Assembly (NCBI RefSeq): GCF_022539315.1
Contig: NC_066328.1
Coordinates: 3,332,621 to 3,396,620 of the forward strand
DNA length: 64,000 bases
Reading direction: 5' to 3'
Source of the DNA: Serinus canaria
Taxonomy: Eukaryota > Chordata > Aves > Passeriformes > Fringillidae
Positions 23,378 to 34,522 of the stretch are shown here, in pieces (the stretch's first letter is position 1; every line of letters begins with the position of its first letter). Position numbers and translations under genes: made by a program. Under the pieces are notes generated by a model, which did no database searches, was not told the origin of the DNA, and was given only the letters and a program-made list of their open reading frames with translations.

Positions 23378-25087
23378 CAGCTGCTGCAGTGGGTTTGGGC
23401 ACAGATCTGGGGCAGGAGCTCCACACCTGCCCGAGGTGCTGCCAGTCTCGTTCAGACTGACTGAAGTGTCTGTGTGAGCCCTGGAGGGCACAGACCTTGT
23501 TGCCCTGGCCCAAGGGACGCTGCAGCTCTCGGTGCCAGCAGGAATGCCCTCTCCTGGCTCACCCAGCTGCTGCCTGCACTGGGCTGTGTGATGCTGATTT
23601 GATGTAACTCGTGCTGAGCAGTTTGTGATAAGGCTGGCAGAAGTGACCATTGAAGGGTGAAGGTGTTGAAGTGTTGAAGTTCCCTTGTAATGTTTTCTTT
23701 TCCCTGCAGATAAACAAGTCAGTGTGTGGAAGCTGGAGAAAGAAAAGTGTTCTGTTATTGAGTTTTCCTTACTTTGTTCAAATTACTTTTGTAGCTGTTC
23801 CAAATGCTTCACTGTAGCATTGAAATTATTGGATTTGATGCTGCCACAGTGGAATAGGATTCTGGAATAATTCCCATTTTTTAAAACAATCCCTACTCAG
23901 GCTGTTTATTTCAGCACTAACCTGTCTACTCTTTGACTCATACTCTAGATGTACTGCTTATAAGCAATCAACCCAAGAATTGCAGATAGTCTGTGAAAAG
24001 CAATTTTCAACGTGAGATTTCTTCTCTCCACCCCAGACCTTTTGACTCAGTGCAGTGTTTAATGAATAGAGCAATTATTTATTTTCACAATGGGGTTCCA
24101 TTATTAATCCAACCAGTTTAATTTCCTGATTTTACTCCAACAAGAGAAAATAATTTAAATTGCAGAGATGAGCAGTGCCACCTCAGGGGCCAGCACTGAG
24201 TAGATTCCTGCACTGTAGATGACAGCCACATTCTTGGTGTCTTGTCTTATTTCTGACTGAAAGGGTTTGCATGTGCTTAAGAAAATCAAATCTCTGAAGT
24301 CTTTATTTTCATTGCTATTATTTATTCAGATCTAGGTAGTCACAGTTTGTCTCCACAAAATGCAATAGCTATAAAACAGTCAATGAAGTATTTGCTTCTT
24401 GGCAGGAGCTGGCTACAAATGTGATGGATGGAGCACAGTGTAGCTGGCACCCAGAGAAATGCAGGAAGCAGCTTCCTAGAATACAAAGGTGGTTTTAGAG
24501 CTTGGAATCAGCTGGGTGATGGATCCCCCAAACACCCAGGACAAAGGCAGGGCTGGGCTGGCAGTGTGCACCAGACAGACATCCTCTGCCTGAGGTGGTT
24601 TCACTTGTGGGCTTGAGCTGAGCTGCTCCAGCTGGGAATGCTGCTCCTCTTGGAGCTGCCAGCCAGGGCTCTGAGCCTCAGTGACACATGGGACAGCAGC
24701 ACACGGTGTCATGAGCTTGTTGATGTACCAGGACAATCTCAATTCACCCCTGAATGCAGCAGAGCCTTGCTAGTTACGCTGGACTAGTGCAGAATTCAAA
24801 ACAGGCAGGTCTAAAAGATTGTGTCTGGAATACAAAACCCTCTTGGAATATATTCTGAAGCTGAACTCTCCATTGTGTGATGTCTGGTGATCACTCCTAA
24901 TGATTTTCCTTCCAAACACCTTGTTCAATTCAATCCCTTAATTCCCTGCATTCCCTTCTTCCCCCTGAACTATTTTTTCCCCGTGCAGATTCCTGTATCC
25001 TTGAACACTCTTAAGGCTAGGATTTGGGGGATCTTGAGGTCTACTGCTGCCAGGGATGTTGCCCCAAAATTTCAGTCCAGAAAACAT
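23378..25087. other. Unique stretch, no gene seen
   Basis: A good acceptor-like 'cttttccctgcag' occurs near 23710, but no coding frame and no donor follow within a plausible exon length. Confidence 0.5.
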
Positions 25088-25258
25088 TTATATCAGGTGT
25101 GGCCACAGTTCCTGTGCTGTGTCCCAGCAATAAAAGATGATAATTGTGAAGTCTCATTTGATGCAGTGACCTGGCATTTTTGGTGCTAGTGGTTGCAGTT
25201 TTGATTTCCTGATGGTACCTATTGCTGCATGGGTACACAAATATTTGAGTGTTTTATA
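25088..25258 (+). repeat. Direct repeat copy 2 (about 170 bp)
   Basis: Second copy of 22226-22390, about 2.9 kb downstream and in the same orientation, with a few extra bases ('ccacag' inserted after 'caggtgtgg'). Confidence 0.88.
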
Positions 25259-25724
25259 CTTCTATACATTCATCCTCAAGGATAAAAAAACCTCTCCATC
25301 CTTTGGGATGAAGAGTTGAATATCCCCTCTGATGCACAGGGAGAATAGTGCTCCATCTGTAACACAGTGAGGAAATTATGTCAGCACAGAGCAGCTTCAT
25401 GGGTAAGTGAAGGAACCCAGAAGTCTGTACTCCTTAAAAAAAAGAAAATACAAAAACTGTCATGTAAAACCCTGGAGAAAGGGAAGTGAAATCTTCATGT
25501 TGTGAAGGCAGCAGCAATAGCACGTTCCCAGAATTGGCTCTAAATGCAGTTCTGGTGAGCTGTCGGCCCTTTATGAGCAGTGACATGACGAGCAGAGCTT
25601 GGGGTTTCACAGCGTGGAGCGAGCCTGGCCCATCCGAAAGCCCTGTCCCAGAAACTGCGGGGCGGCACCGAGCGCCGCGGGCTCTGCAGCGGGGCGGCAC
25701 CTGCGGGACCGGCAGCAGCTCTGC

Positions 25725-25995
25725 CCGTGCCCGTTCCTGGGTGCCTGTTCCCATTCCTGCGTGCCTCTTCCCGGGTCTGGACGCGCTCCCAGTTCCCTGT
25801 TGCCGGGTGCCCATTCCCGGTGCCCAATCCCAGTGCCCGTTCCCGGGTCCGGGTGCCCGTTCCCATTCCCGGTGCCCGTTCCCGGGTCCGGGCGCGTTCC
25901 CAGTTCCCATTCCCGGGTGCCCGTTCCCGGGTCCGGGCGCGTTCCCAGTTCCCATCCCCGGTGCCCGTTCCCGGGTCCGGGCGCGTTCCCGGCCG
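25725..25995. repeat. GC-rich minisatellite F, about 40-45-bp unit
   Basis: 'cccgggtccggg' recurs near 25842, 25881, 25926 and 25970 (spacing about 40, 45 and 44), linked by 'cgcgttcccagttcccattc' and 'ggtgcccgtt'. The left part of the array is degenerate. Open frames run through on both strands and are not taken as genes. Confidence 0.85.
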
Positions 25996-26018
25996 GAGCC
26001 GCCTCCGTTCCCGGGACG

Positions 26019-26035
26019 CAGGCGCCCCCTGCGGG
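26019..26035 (-). promoter_or_regulatory. CTCF-like core motif
   Basis: On the minus strand the sequence reads CCCGCAGGGGGCGCCTG, which fits the well-known CTCF core (CC-N-N-N-AGGGGGCGC). It lies at the right edge of the GC-rich array. A single motif match does not show binding. Confidence 0.4.
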
Positions 26036-26084
26036 AAAAGGGCGGCACTGCGGCTGCGGCCCCGACCCGGGGGGACACGGACGG

Positions 26085-26370
26085 GGGACAGGGGGACACT
26101 GCACAGGGACATCTCCCCTGTGGGACAGGGGGACACTGCACAGGGACAGGGGCCATTGCACAGGGACAGAGGGACACTGCAGAGGCACAGCGGGCACTGC
26201 ACAGGGACAGGGGCACACTGAACAGGGGACACTGCACAGAGCCACCATCCCAGGGGGATGCGGGAAGGAGTACACTGCATCGGGGCACTGCACGGGGACA
26301 GGGGGACACTGCTCAGAGCTGCCCCAGGACAGAGGGACACTGCCCAGGGGTGCCTCAGGACAGGGTGACA
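26085..26370. repeat. Irregular 'gggacactgcacagggaca' repeat
   Basis: The words 'ggggacactgcacag' and 'agggacag' recur about ten times with irregular spacing of roughly 18-50 bases, for example at 26089, 26128, 26170 and 26225. It is a degenerate tandem array next to array F and the CpG-rich island. Confidence 0.8.
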
Positions 26371-29300
26371 GCGCACACACTGCCCAGGCTGTCACCACCA
26401 GGCCCCCCGAGGGCTCGGTCCCTTTGGCTTTGCGATCTCTGCCTCTCTTGGAGGTTGGTTTTGCATCCTCTGGACAAATGGGTGTCCCTGCCCGGTGATT
26501 AATTGGTGAGTGAGTGCCCATAGTGTGGCTGTGACATTCCTTCCTCACCTTCCAGGCACTGCAGCGTTCAGGGCGAAGGTTTTCCTCACCTGATTTATGG
26601 AATGAGGAATAGAGGAGACGAAAAACCCTAAATAGGGATAAGTGAGAGTTCAGATTGGAATTAGGGAAAAGGGAAGTAGAGGGGCTGCTGGGTTAGTTCT
26701 TCAAGTTGAGTTGATTATGAACAAGACATCTCAAAAGTATTTGAGACTGAGGAAAACAGCACCTCTTTATGTAAGCAATAACAGAGTAAGGGTTTCTTTG
26801 TTGTATTTTTATTGATGTATTTAGCAATGCTATAATTTTGATACTATAATTAGAGTACTTTTACTGAGAGTAATCATGTAAGTCTGCCATCAAACTATGA
26901 GAAATGACTAAAACTCTAATGAGACTCCAGTTTCCATGGATGCCTATAAAAATAGAAGCAAAAAAGCCTTTCTGTCTTGTGAACTAAATCACTTTTGAGA
27001 GAGAGCCTCAAAGCTGCTTGAGTGACTTTTGATTTGGGACCGTCAGATTAGGGGAAAGCAGAAAGTATGCAGGGTTAGGAAGTCCCCTCGGGAGGAGGAG
27101 GGAAAGTGATCCCAATATATCAGTTAAATTCTGGCATTGTGTGCTATATCCTCACATTTGCAGAGATCAAGTGAGTGAGCTTAATCTGGTGTGAGTTGTG
27201 GTTGGATCCATCTCTGGATAAAAGCCTCTGTGCCACAGCTCTGGCTGCTCAGTTGAGTGTTATCCCACCTATCTAAAATATATTGCTGCTTCTGTGCAGG
27301 CTTGAGGGTATTAACTCACTGTTTGCTCTCTGGGGTGGTTCCCCTGTAACTAGGATTTGTTTCCTAAAACGTTCACAAAAGAAGCATGAAGGACGACTGC
27401 TGGTAGAGACAAAGTAAATGGATTTTCTAAATGGCATTGCTTACTCATGCTGAAAGCTTTTGTGGCATTTAAGTGCTGACAGCTGATGTAAAAAATGGCC
27501 TGTAGGAACCAATTTTGTGTTCAAAAAGTAAGTTTTGTACCTATCCCACACCTCCGAGTTTGTGTCACACTGATTAAAGAGAGCTCGATGTGGCAAGAGC
27601 CAGCCTGAAAGCTGGCAGGTCCTGGTGCAGAAGAGAACTTGGAGACTGGGAGAGGAGGGCTGAGAAAAAAGAGGGGGGATGTTTGCAGATAACCAGATAA
27701 CAGCAGAAAGGTGACATGGCCAAAGGTGCACCTGGCTCTGTGTCAGGCTTTGGTCACTCCTCTCCTGGCTGCTGCTGCTGCTGTGGAATAACTCTGGGAC
27801 CGTTCTTTGTCATAGAAACTTTATTCTGCAATCTTCTGTACAGTTTTCACTGAGCTGTGAGAGTTCTACTGTGCTGGGACTCCAGGGCTCCAAGCTACTG
27901 GTGGATTTTTTCCTTCTAGTACAATTTTCAGAAGCTCCAAGTGCCTGCAGGAGCCTGGGTACCCCAAACTTTTAGTAGGCTCAAAAAGGCACTTGGCTGT
28001 TTTAGACAATTCCACTGCTTGCTGACACTGGGAGTGTGTGGGCAGATCCCTTCATGCCTGAGCACATTCAGAGGAATTAAGGGTTTGATCCTAGTAATTA
28101 GTGATGCAATATGGGACCATAAATTAGGATAGTGAGCTATCATAATTTAGGATTCTAGAGCTGTTCAGATCCTTCTGGAAATCTGAATTTTAGGATGAAA
28201 CCCTAAAAGGTTCAGAAGGCAAATCTGTGTACTCTGCATGAGCAGGAACATTTCCTTGCAGCCTCGCCCAGGACCAGATTTACACAGGAACAGAACAGAG
28301 GGGGATCTTGGTGGAAGGATTCCCAGTGGGGGACACAGGAGCCCTTTGTGATAATGAAATGTGTGCTCCAAATCCATTTGAAGCAGCAGATTTGTTTTAG
28401 GCAGCAGGTGTGGCTCTGAGAGGCAGTCACTGTGAGTTCACCATCAGATCCATGGCTGCAGTAACCAGGCTTGCATGGATTAGAACTCTCACTGATTGTC
28501 CAGCAGTCCTGGGAGCTGGAGATCCCCACCCATGAGGATAATTGCCTGTGTCACAATAAAGATCACTGCAAAAGCAGCATTTCATGCCTTAAAGAGTCAG
28601 TTAATATGTGATTTCAAGGAGCATTGTTTGTACATGACCGTGGTACCCCAGGAAAGAACTGCACCTGTTTAGTTAAAATTGGAAAGTGATTGGAATGTTC
28701 CTTAATGAAGTCAGAGCTTTGAGAAAGCTCTGCAAGGCAGTTTCCCTTCTGCACAAAGAGGAAATGTTTGCCCAGCTGATCACAGCATTGGCATCACCAG
28801 CCTCTCCCTGGGTGGAATTGCCCAGCTGGGAGGATCCTGCCCATGCTGCAGCCCCAAACTGGGGCACAGAGCTGTCCCTGGAGGGTCTGGGTGACACTGG
28901 AGGGCGAGGTTTGGCATCACAGCATTATCTCAACTCATCATTACTTCACAGTTTCTCTAAAAGGTGCTGCCTAAAGGTCATTTAATCTCCAATTTATGGC
29001 TCAGACTGGGGCACTAAGGAAATACCTCTCTTTTTCTAAAAATGCCAAGATCTGTTTCAGTCCTCCCACCCTTCTCCTGCACCCTTGGGGGCAGCTGGAA
29101 TGTGGGATGCTGACTGATTGATGCCAGGCTGGATTCCTCATCCCCCTGGGGCAGCCCTGCTGTGCTGAGGAGGAGCTGCCATTCCAGTCCTGGTATCTGG
29201 AGGATTCAAAGGCTGCAAACATCAGAGTCTCCTAGGAAGCAATCATTTTGGACACTTGGCCATCAGATTATTTGGGGGAAAGCATGCATTGAAAAGGCTG

Positions 29301-31014
29301 CTTTAAACTCCAGGTGTGTGTCTCTGTCTTTGATGTGTTCTCACTAACTTTAATTGATTCTTCTCAAGTATTTTAGGTAAGGACAAGTGCAAACAGTACA
29401 CAAACATTTGTATAAATATCTACAATATATAAACAATGTGTGTGCTCTCTGTTGTGGCAGCTGCTCCTTCCAGTGTGGTGTTGGCCACAACATCATATTG
29501 AGTTTATTCTAAATTTGAGGCAGGAATGATCCATGTGTTTTACTTAAACACAATCAATTCTAGCAGGAAAACCAATTTTAACAGGGGGATGGTTTGTGTT
29601 TCTGACCAGCCACGTGCATGGTGCTGTTTTAGGTGGCAGTGTGGATAGTGAGGGAGGGATGGCAGCAGGTTTGTCCTGGGGCAGTTTTTGGGCTCAGGTG
29701 AGGGGAACTCTCTGAACACTCATTTGAACATCCCAGATCAAACACAAGTCCCCCCTGCAGCACAGGTGAGCCCTGTCCCTATTCCTGCAGCCCCAGGCAG
29801 GGAGGAGGCAGCAGCAGCAGAGTCCATAAACAGAATTTCAAACAGCAATTTCTCTCAGGTGAGGGGGACATTGGAAGATTTTTATCTCAGTTTTTTGTCT
29901 CGGCATTGATGGATGTCCCTGGGATGTATTTAATGCACACACATGACAGGTGAGTGGGATGAGAATGCAGAGTGTGAATTCCAATATCTGCAGAGATGAA
30001 TATTACAAGTTGCCTTTCTCTCCTGTGAGGTTTAGCTCACAGTTGATACAGCAATGTCTGCTTCAGTTGTTAAAGTTTAATGCTTCAAAACTCCTTTCTT
30101 CCCATCTGAGATCCCATCTAATGTAAAATGTAACACTCTTGAGAGTGGAATTACAGCATCTTTGCTATTTTCCCACTCTTTCTCCCACATTTGCCCCTCT
30201 TTCTGTTACTCTTGGATTTTTGCTGTTGCTACAAAAATGAAATTAATCACCAATCTCATTTGTAGCTGCTGGGAGCAAAGAGCACACAGAAAAGCAGGCT
30301 AGGGAGTGGATTTGGACTGCTGTGATAAGGCTGCTCCAGCTAGAAACCCACTGGTTTTTCCTGTGGAATGTCCTTGTAGCTGTTCCTAATCCTTTGTGAC
30401 CTGTTTTGGCTTTTGCCTGCAATGAGCTTTTGGTGTAAAGAATTGCTGGAGCAGCTCCCCCTGCTCCCCACGCTGCAGCTGCAGATGAAGAAGACATTTC
30501 CTGCTCATGTCATGCTTTGCTGCCAGATTTACTTGCAAAACACACCTAGAAATGTGCTCTGTCAGTAGGATTATTCAATGCTCTGTGACTGACATTTCTG
30601 CAGCTCCCAGCACATGGCCTTAACCCTCGCCCCAGAGGAGCACTTTTGTAATTATAAAGAGTAATAATTTTCTGATTTTTCTTTTCCTTTTTCTCTTTTC
30701 AAGGGAGTGCAAAAGCTGAGCCCATTTCAGCTTGCAAAGTACATTTAAATCTCTGCTATCTGGAACCTTTCAAATTGCTCAGTACTTTTAAAATAGTGTC
30801 AGCTCATTGTCAGGGCATGATACTGAAAGGAAAATTGCTGTCTCCCTGCTCTCAGCAGTATCAGACAAGCTTTCTGATTTAAGTACTGCATCTGAAATGG
30901 AAAAGTTAATCATAGGCCTGTTCTGCATCATCTCTTTCAAGCCAGGGTAAAAGCAGCAATTTGGGATGTTCCATTAGAGCTAATTTAGTTGTTTGCAGTG
31001 GAGAAGTGCAGAAG
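26371..31014. other. Long unique stretch, no gene seen
   Basis: About 4.6 kb with no named repeat and no convincing exon. Open frames are short and overlap on both strands. Confidence 0.5.
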
Positions 31015-31214
31015 CCATCAGCAGCACCTTGGTGGCTGGCTCTGTCCCAGATGGCCATCTCCCATCAGCAGCACCTTGGTGGCTGGCTCTGTCCCAGATG
31101 GCCATCTCCCATCAGCAGCACCTTGGTGGCTGGCTCTGTCCCTGTTGGCCATCTCCCATCAGCAGCACCTTGGTGGCTGGCTCTGTCCCTGTTGGCCATC
31201 TCCCATCAGCAGCC
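31015..31214. repeat. Minisatellite H, exact 47-bp unit, 4.2 copies
   Basis: Units start with CCATCA at 31015, 31062, 31109, 31156 and 31203, so the period is exactly 47 bp with no indels. Each runs 'ccatcagcagcaccttggtg' to 'gctggctctgtcc'. Units 1-2 then read 'cagatggccatctc'; units 3-4 read 'ctgttggccatctc'. The two-by-two pattern suggests stepwise duplication. It lies about 225 bp upstream of the LTR at 31440. Confidence 0.96.
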
Positions 31215-31433
31215 ATCAAGCAATTCCTGCTCCAGGTGTGGATGCACATCCCTGGGCCTTGGCTGTGCTCTCAGCGTTTGTCACAGCGCTGGTGACAAAC
31301 CCCCTGGAGCTGTGGCCCTTTCCCAGGAGGAGCTGGCCCTGCCCTTTGACTCCTCCTTCAGCCTCCCATGGCTGACAAACCTGGGTGCAGTTTTGCTCTC
31401 TCAGAAGTTTTTCAGCCTTACTTTGAGTCACAA

Positions 31434-31439
31434 TAAAAG
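31434..31439 (+). repeat. Left target-site duplication (TAAAAG)
   Basis: TAAAAG directly precedes the TG of the LTR and is repeated directly after its terminal CA at 31831-31836. Confidence 0.8.
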
Positions 31440-31830
31440 TGTCACCATGTTATTTTCTGAAAAATCCCTTTGCCAGGATTTTTCTCCTGAGAAGCTGAGA
31501 AGCCTCAGAGAAAAAGAAAAACAGTAATTATCTGCTGCTGTGGGATGCAACAGGGGCATCTTTGGTCTCATGTGGTTGTTTTTAATTAATGGCCAATCAC
31601 AGCTGGCTCAGACCCTCTGAGAGTCAGGAGCTTTTGTTATTCATTCCTTTCTATTCCTTTCAAGCCTTCTGATGAAATCCTTTCTTCTATTCTTTTAGTA
31701 GAGTTTTAATATATCATTTTCTTTTAATATAATATATATCATAAAATAATAAATCAGCCTTCTGAAACATGGAGTCAAGATTCTCATCTCTGGGAATGGG
31801 ACCCCTGGGACCCCTGTGGACACCACCACA
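31440..31830 (+). mobile_element. Solo LTR with intact ends, plus strand
   Basis: The element is 391 bp long, begins TGTCACC and ends CCACCACA, so it has the TG...CA termini of retroviral LTRs. The 6-bp direct repeat TAAAAG flanks it on both sides. An AATAAA lies at 31748-31753 in an AT-rich stretch, followed by 'gaaacatggagtcaaga', as in the relative at 17412-17826. A CCAAT-like 'ggccaatcacagctgg' is in the U3 part. There is no internal region, so this is a solo LTR left by recombination. A 6-bp duplication is usual for class II (beta-like) endogenous retroviruses; the family assignment is therefore inference. Confidence 0.9.
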
Positions 31831-31836
31831 TAAAAG
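31831..31836 (+). repeat. Right target-site duplication (TAAAAG)
   Basis: Exact copy of 31434-31439, directly after the LTR's terminal CA. Confidence 0.8.
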
Positions 31837-33339
31837 AGCCTCTGATTTGCCCATGGTTCAATAAATGTCTGTCCTGTTTGCTGCTGTGCAAGGCTTTGGG
31901 GTGGCTTTTGTCACTCAGCAGGGCCTGCAAACACCAGAGGCACCTTACAGATGTGTGTGCCCAAGGGATGAACCCAGATGTGCTCTGCAGGCAGCTCTGG
32001 AGGAATTTGACTGAAAATGGTGCCAGTTGGTGGAAACAGGGAAGCCTCTGTAGCATTTTCTCTTCATTTCAGTCCTGCCTCCATTCACTTGGTGATTCCT
32101 TCTGAGTCCAACCCTAATTCCCTCCAGGACTGAAAGGTCTTTGGTCACATCTCATTGTTTTGTCAGGAAGAATTTTCTCTCTCTCTCAGCCTTTCTGCTC
32201 AGCTCTTTGCCTCCATCATTTACACCAATTATTTACCTAATTTTATTATCCATAAATCATTCTTCCCACTGGGCTGGCTCCAGGCCATTCTCACAGCTGC
32301 TCTAGTACCTGTAGGGGCATTTTTCCTTGAGGACTGAAGCCTGAAGCTCAGTGGGAGCTTCTGAGTGCTGGAAAGTTCTTAGGGAATGCTGCTTTGGTCA
32401 CCAAGCTGAGCAGGCCCAGGCTAAATCCCAAGGAAGGTGGGAATTCTCTGCTCCTTGGCCTGGATGCCCTCTGGAGAATGGTGTTCTAACACTGTGTCAT
32501 GAGGGAGAGCACATTTTACATAAAAACTCCAGTGTTTTTCATCTCTTGTACACCTTTTTAACCTATGTTCATGCATTACCTGTGGGAATTCCTGATCATT
32601 CCTTTGGGCCTGCTGTCTGGACCATTTGATGTGCTCTGTCTGAAACACATGGATTGGTCACAGCTCCCTGCTGCTTATCTGTGTTTGAGATTTACTGGTG
32701 CAGGTGATGGGTTAAAATCCCCCCAAACTGCCCAAACCATGTACAGAGCTGGCTGTGCAAACAGGCACTCTGCTCCACAGGATGGATGTCTGATTTCCCA
32801 GGGAATAATGGGAATGCTGTTGGAGGCACCTGGCTGAAAGATTTCTGTCTTCTCCTGCCTTTCCCCAGGAGCTGCCCTTGGCATGGAGCTGCAGCTCTTG
32901 GGGAGCACTTGTGAACCCAGATGAAATGTGCCTCTCTTCCCTGCCACCCCCCTGCATTTCAGGATCAGGCAGTGCCTGCTGAGGATTCCTGTTATTCCCA
33001 TGTTATTCCCATATTATTTAAAATCTGAAATGTTCAGCACATTTGTGGCTGGGGGCTGTGACTGCAGCAATGCTCAGGGGCTATGGAGGGTGTACAGAAC
33101 ATGAGTTCCTCTGGGCACTGATGCTTGGTTTCAGCAGGGATTGCTACTTTATCAGAAAACCAAAGGGAATAAAGACAAGGTTCTGAACTTTTGAAGCTGT
33201 CAATTTTATTTTGCTATCAGCAGTTATTCCTGCTTCAATTAATGGTGTTAATGATGACCACGAGCAGCTGCAGAGGACACTGGTGTAACAAAGAAATCTG
33301 CCCCAGCTCACCCTACTAATGCACTTGTAAAATAATGCT
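31837..33339. other. Unique stretch, no gene seen
   Basis: Ordinary mixed-composition DNA; no supported exon or repeat. Confidence 0.5.
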
Positions 33340-33445
33340 GCCTTTAAAAAATATTAAAACTGTATTAAAAATATTAAAAACTTTGAAAATATTACTGTAA
33401 TAATAAACTGTATTTTAAATATTAAAAATTTATTACAACTGTAAG
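33340..33445. repeat. AT-rich 'aaatattaaaa' low-complexity block
   Basis: 'aaaatattaaaa' and 'ctgtatt' recur several times with irregular spacing. Simple AT-rich slippage repeat. Confidence 0.85.
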
Positions 33446-34452
33446 CAATTGCACCTTTAATTCATACCAATTTCTCATTTAAGAATAATTTTTAAGAACA
33501 ATTTTTCTTAAATGACATGTAAGAATAATTTTTTAAAATTGGGAAATAGTTTGCCATACAGCATGGTGAGAATGTTTAGAAACAGTTTGGACAGAAGTTT
33601 TGCCTGTCCTTTGGACTGCAGAGGTTCTCAGTGGACTAAAAGGATTCATTTTGCTTTTCAAATCTAACCTGGTCAACCTTGTTTCTCACTGTGTTCACAG
33701 ACTGACATAGATTAAGTGTTGTACAATGTAAACTTGATTTTTTTTTTTAGGTTTGAAGCTTTTTGCCCTAGTTCATGTTATGTTTTAATGATGGGACTCT
33801 TAAATAAATAGATAAACTGACCCTCAAATATGCACAGGCAAAACTGTGCAAACAGATCAGACCCTGAACAGCTTTGGTGTATTTATTGCATGGGGGTTTT
33901 TAGCCTACAGATTTCAGCTCTATTAATAAAACTTCAATGAATGAAAAAACCAAAAAAACTCCCTCAGTACTTGTCTCAAAGAAGCTTATTTGAGGCAAGC
34001 TCGTCTGCTGGGTTAGAAGGTTTTGTGTCTGAGCTGTAGCAAGCTGTTGGCAGCACAGTTCCTTGGCTGGAGGGCAGCCTGTGCCCTCCTGGATGCCATG
34101 TGCATAACAAGCAGGGAGAAGCACTTCAGGATCAGCTCTGAGATGGTTTGACTTCCAGCAGCAGTGCAAAAAAATTCAGAGTGCATGTTGTATGCAAAGG
34201 AGAAGTGTTGGGCATGATCCTAATCCTGAAGGAATTAATTTTATGGCATTTTGTGTAGTCAAGAATTCCCTCTTTGATCTCCAGGACACGTGCTTGCTGA
34301 GACTCTCTTTTTAGGTTTATTTTCTCTTCATTGGCTTTATATGTTGCCTTATATAAGAAGAAGGGAAAATATATCATGGGTCTTTTTAATATTTGTGATA
34401 TCTGATTGCTGGCATGCAAGGAGCTTTGTGAACAGGTTGTTGATGGCAACTG
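33446..34452. other. AT-rich unique stretch, no gene seen
   Basis: No exon or named repeat visible. Confidence 0.5.
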
Positions 34453-34522
34453 AGTGATGCTGGAAGAAGGAAAGGTAAAATGGAAAGGCAATTTAGTGAT
34501 GCTGGAAGAAGGAAAGGTAAAA
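34453..34522. repeat. 42-bp tandem duplication
   Basis: 'agtgatgctggaagaaggaa' plus 'aggtaaaa' (28 bases) occurs identically at 34453 and 34495, a 42-bp period. The copies are unblemished, so the duplication is recent or gene-converted. Confidence 0.95.

Larger units (their letters stand above)
25610..26100. promoter_or_regulatory. CpG-rich island-like segment
   Basis: This is the most CpG-dense stretch of the window, containing many 'gcg', 'ccgg' and 'cccg' words against an AT-rich, CpG-poor background. Much of it is GC-rich tandem repeat (25725-25995). The edges, 25640-25720 and 25995-26095, are CpG-rich without being repeats. It could be a promoter CpG island or just a GC-rich minisatellite. 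No first exon with a good donor was found in either direction with confidence; on the minus strand 'CAG|gtgagg' at about 26582 points towards it. Confidence 0.45.

Noticed and set aside
25434..26548. Several 280-340-codon frames on both strands
   Set aside because: They overlap the GC-rich tandem arrays and one another. High GC content and repetition explain the lack of stops.
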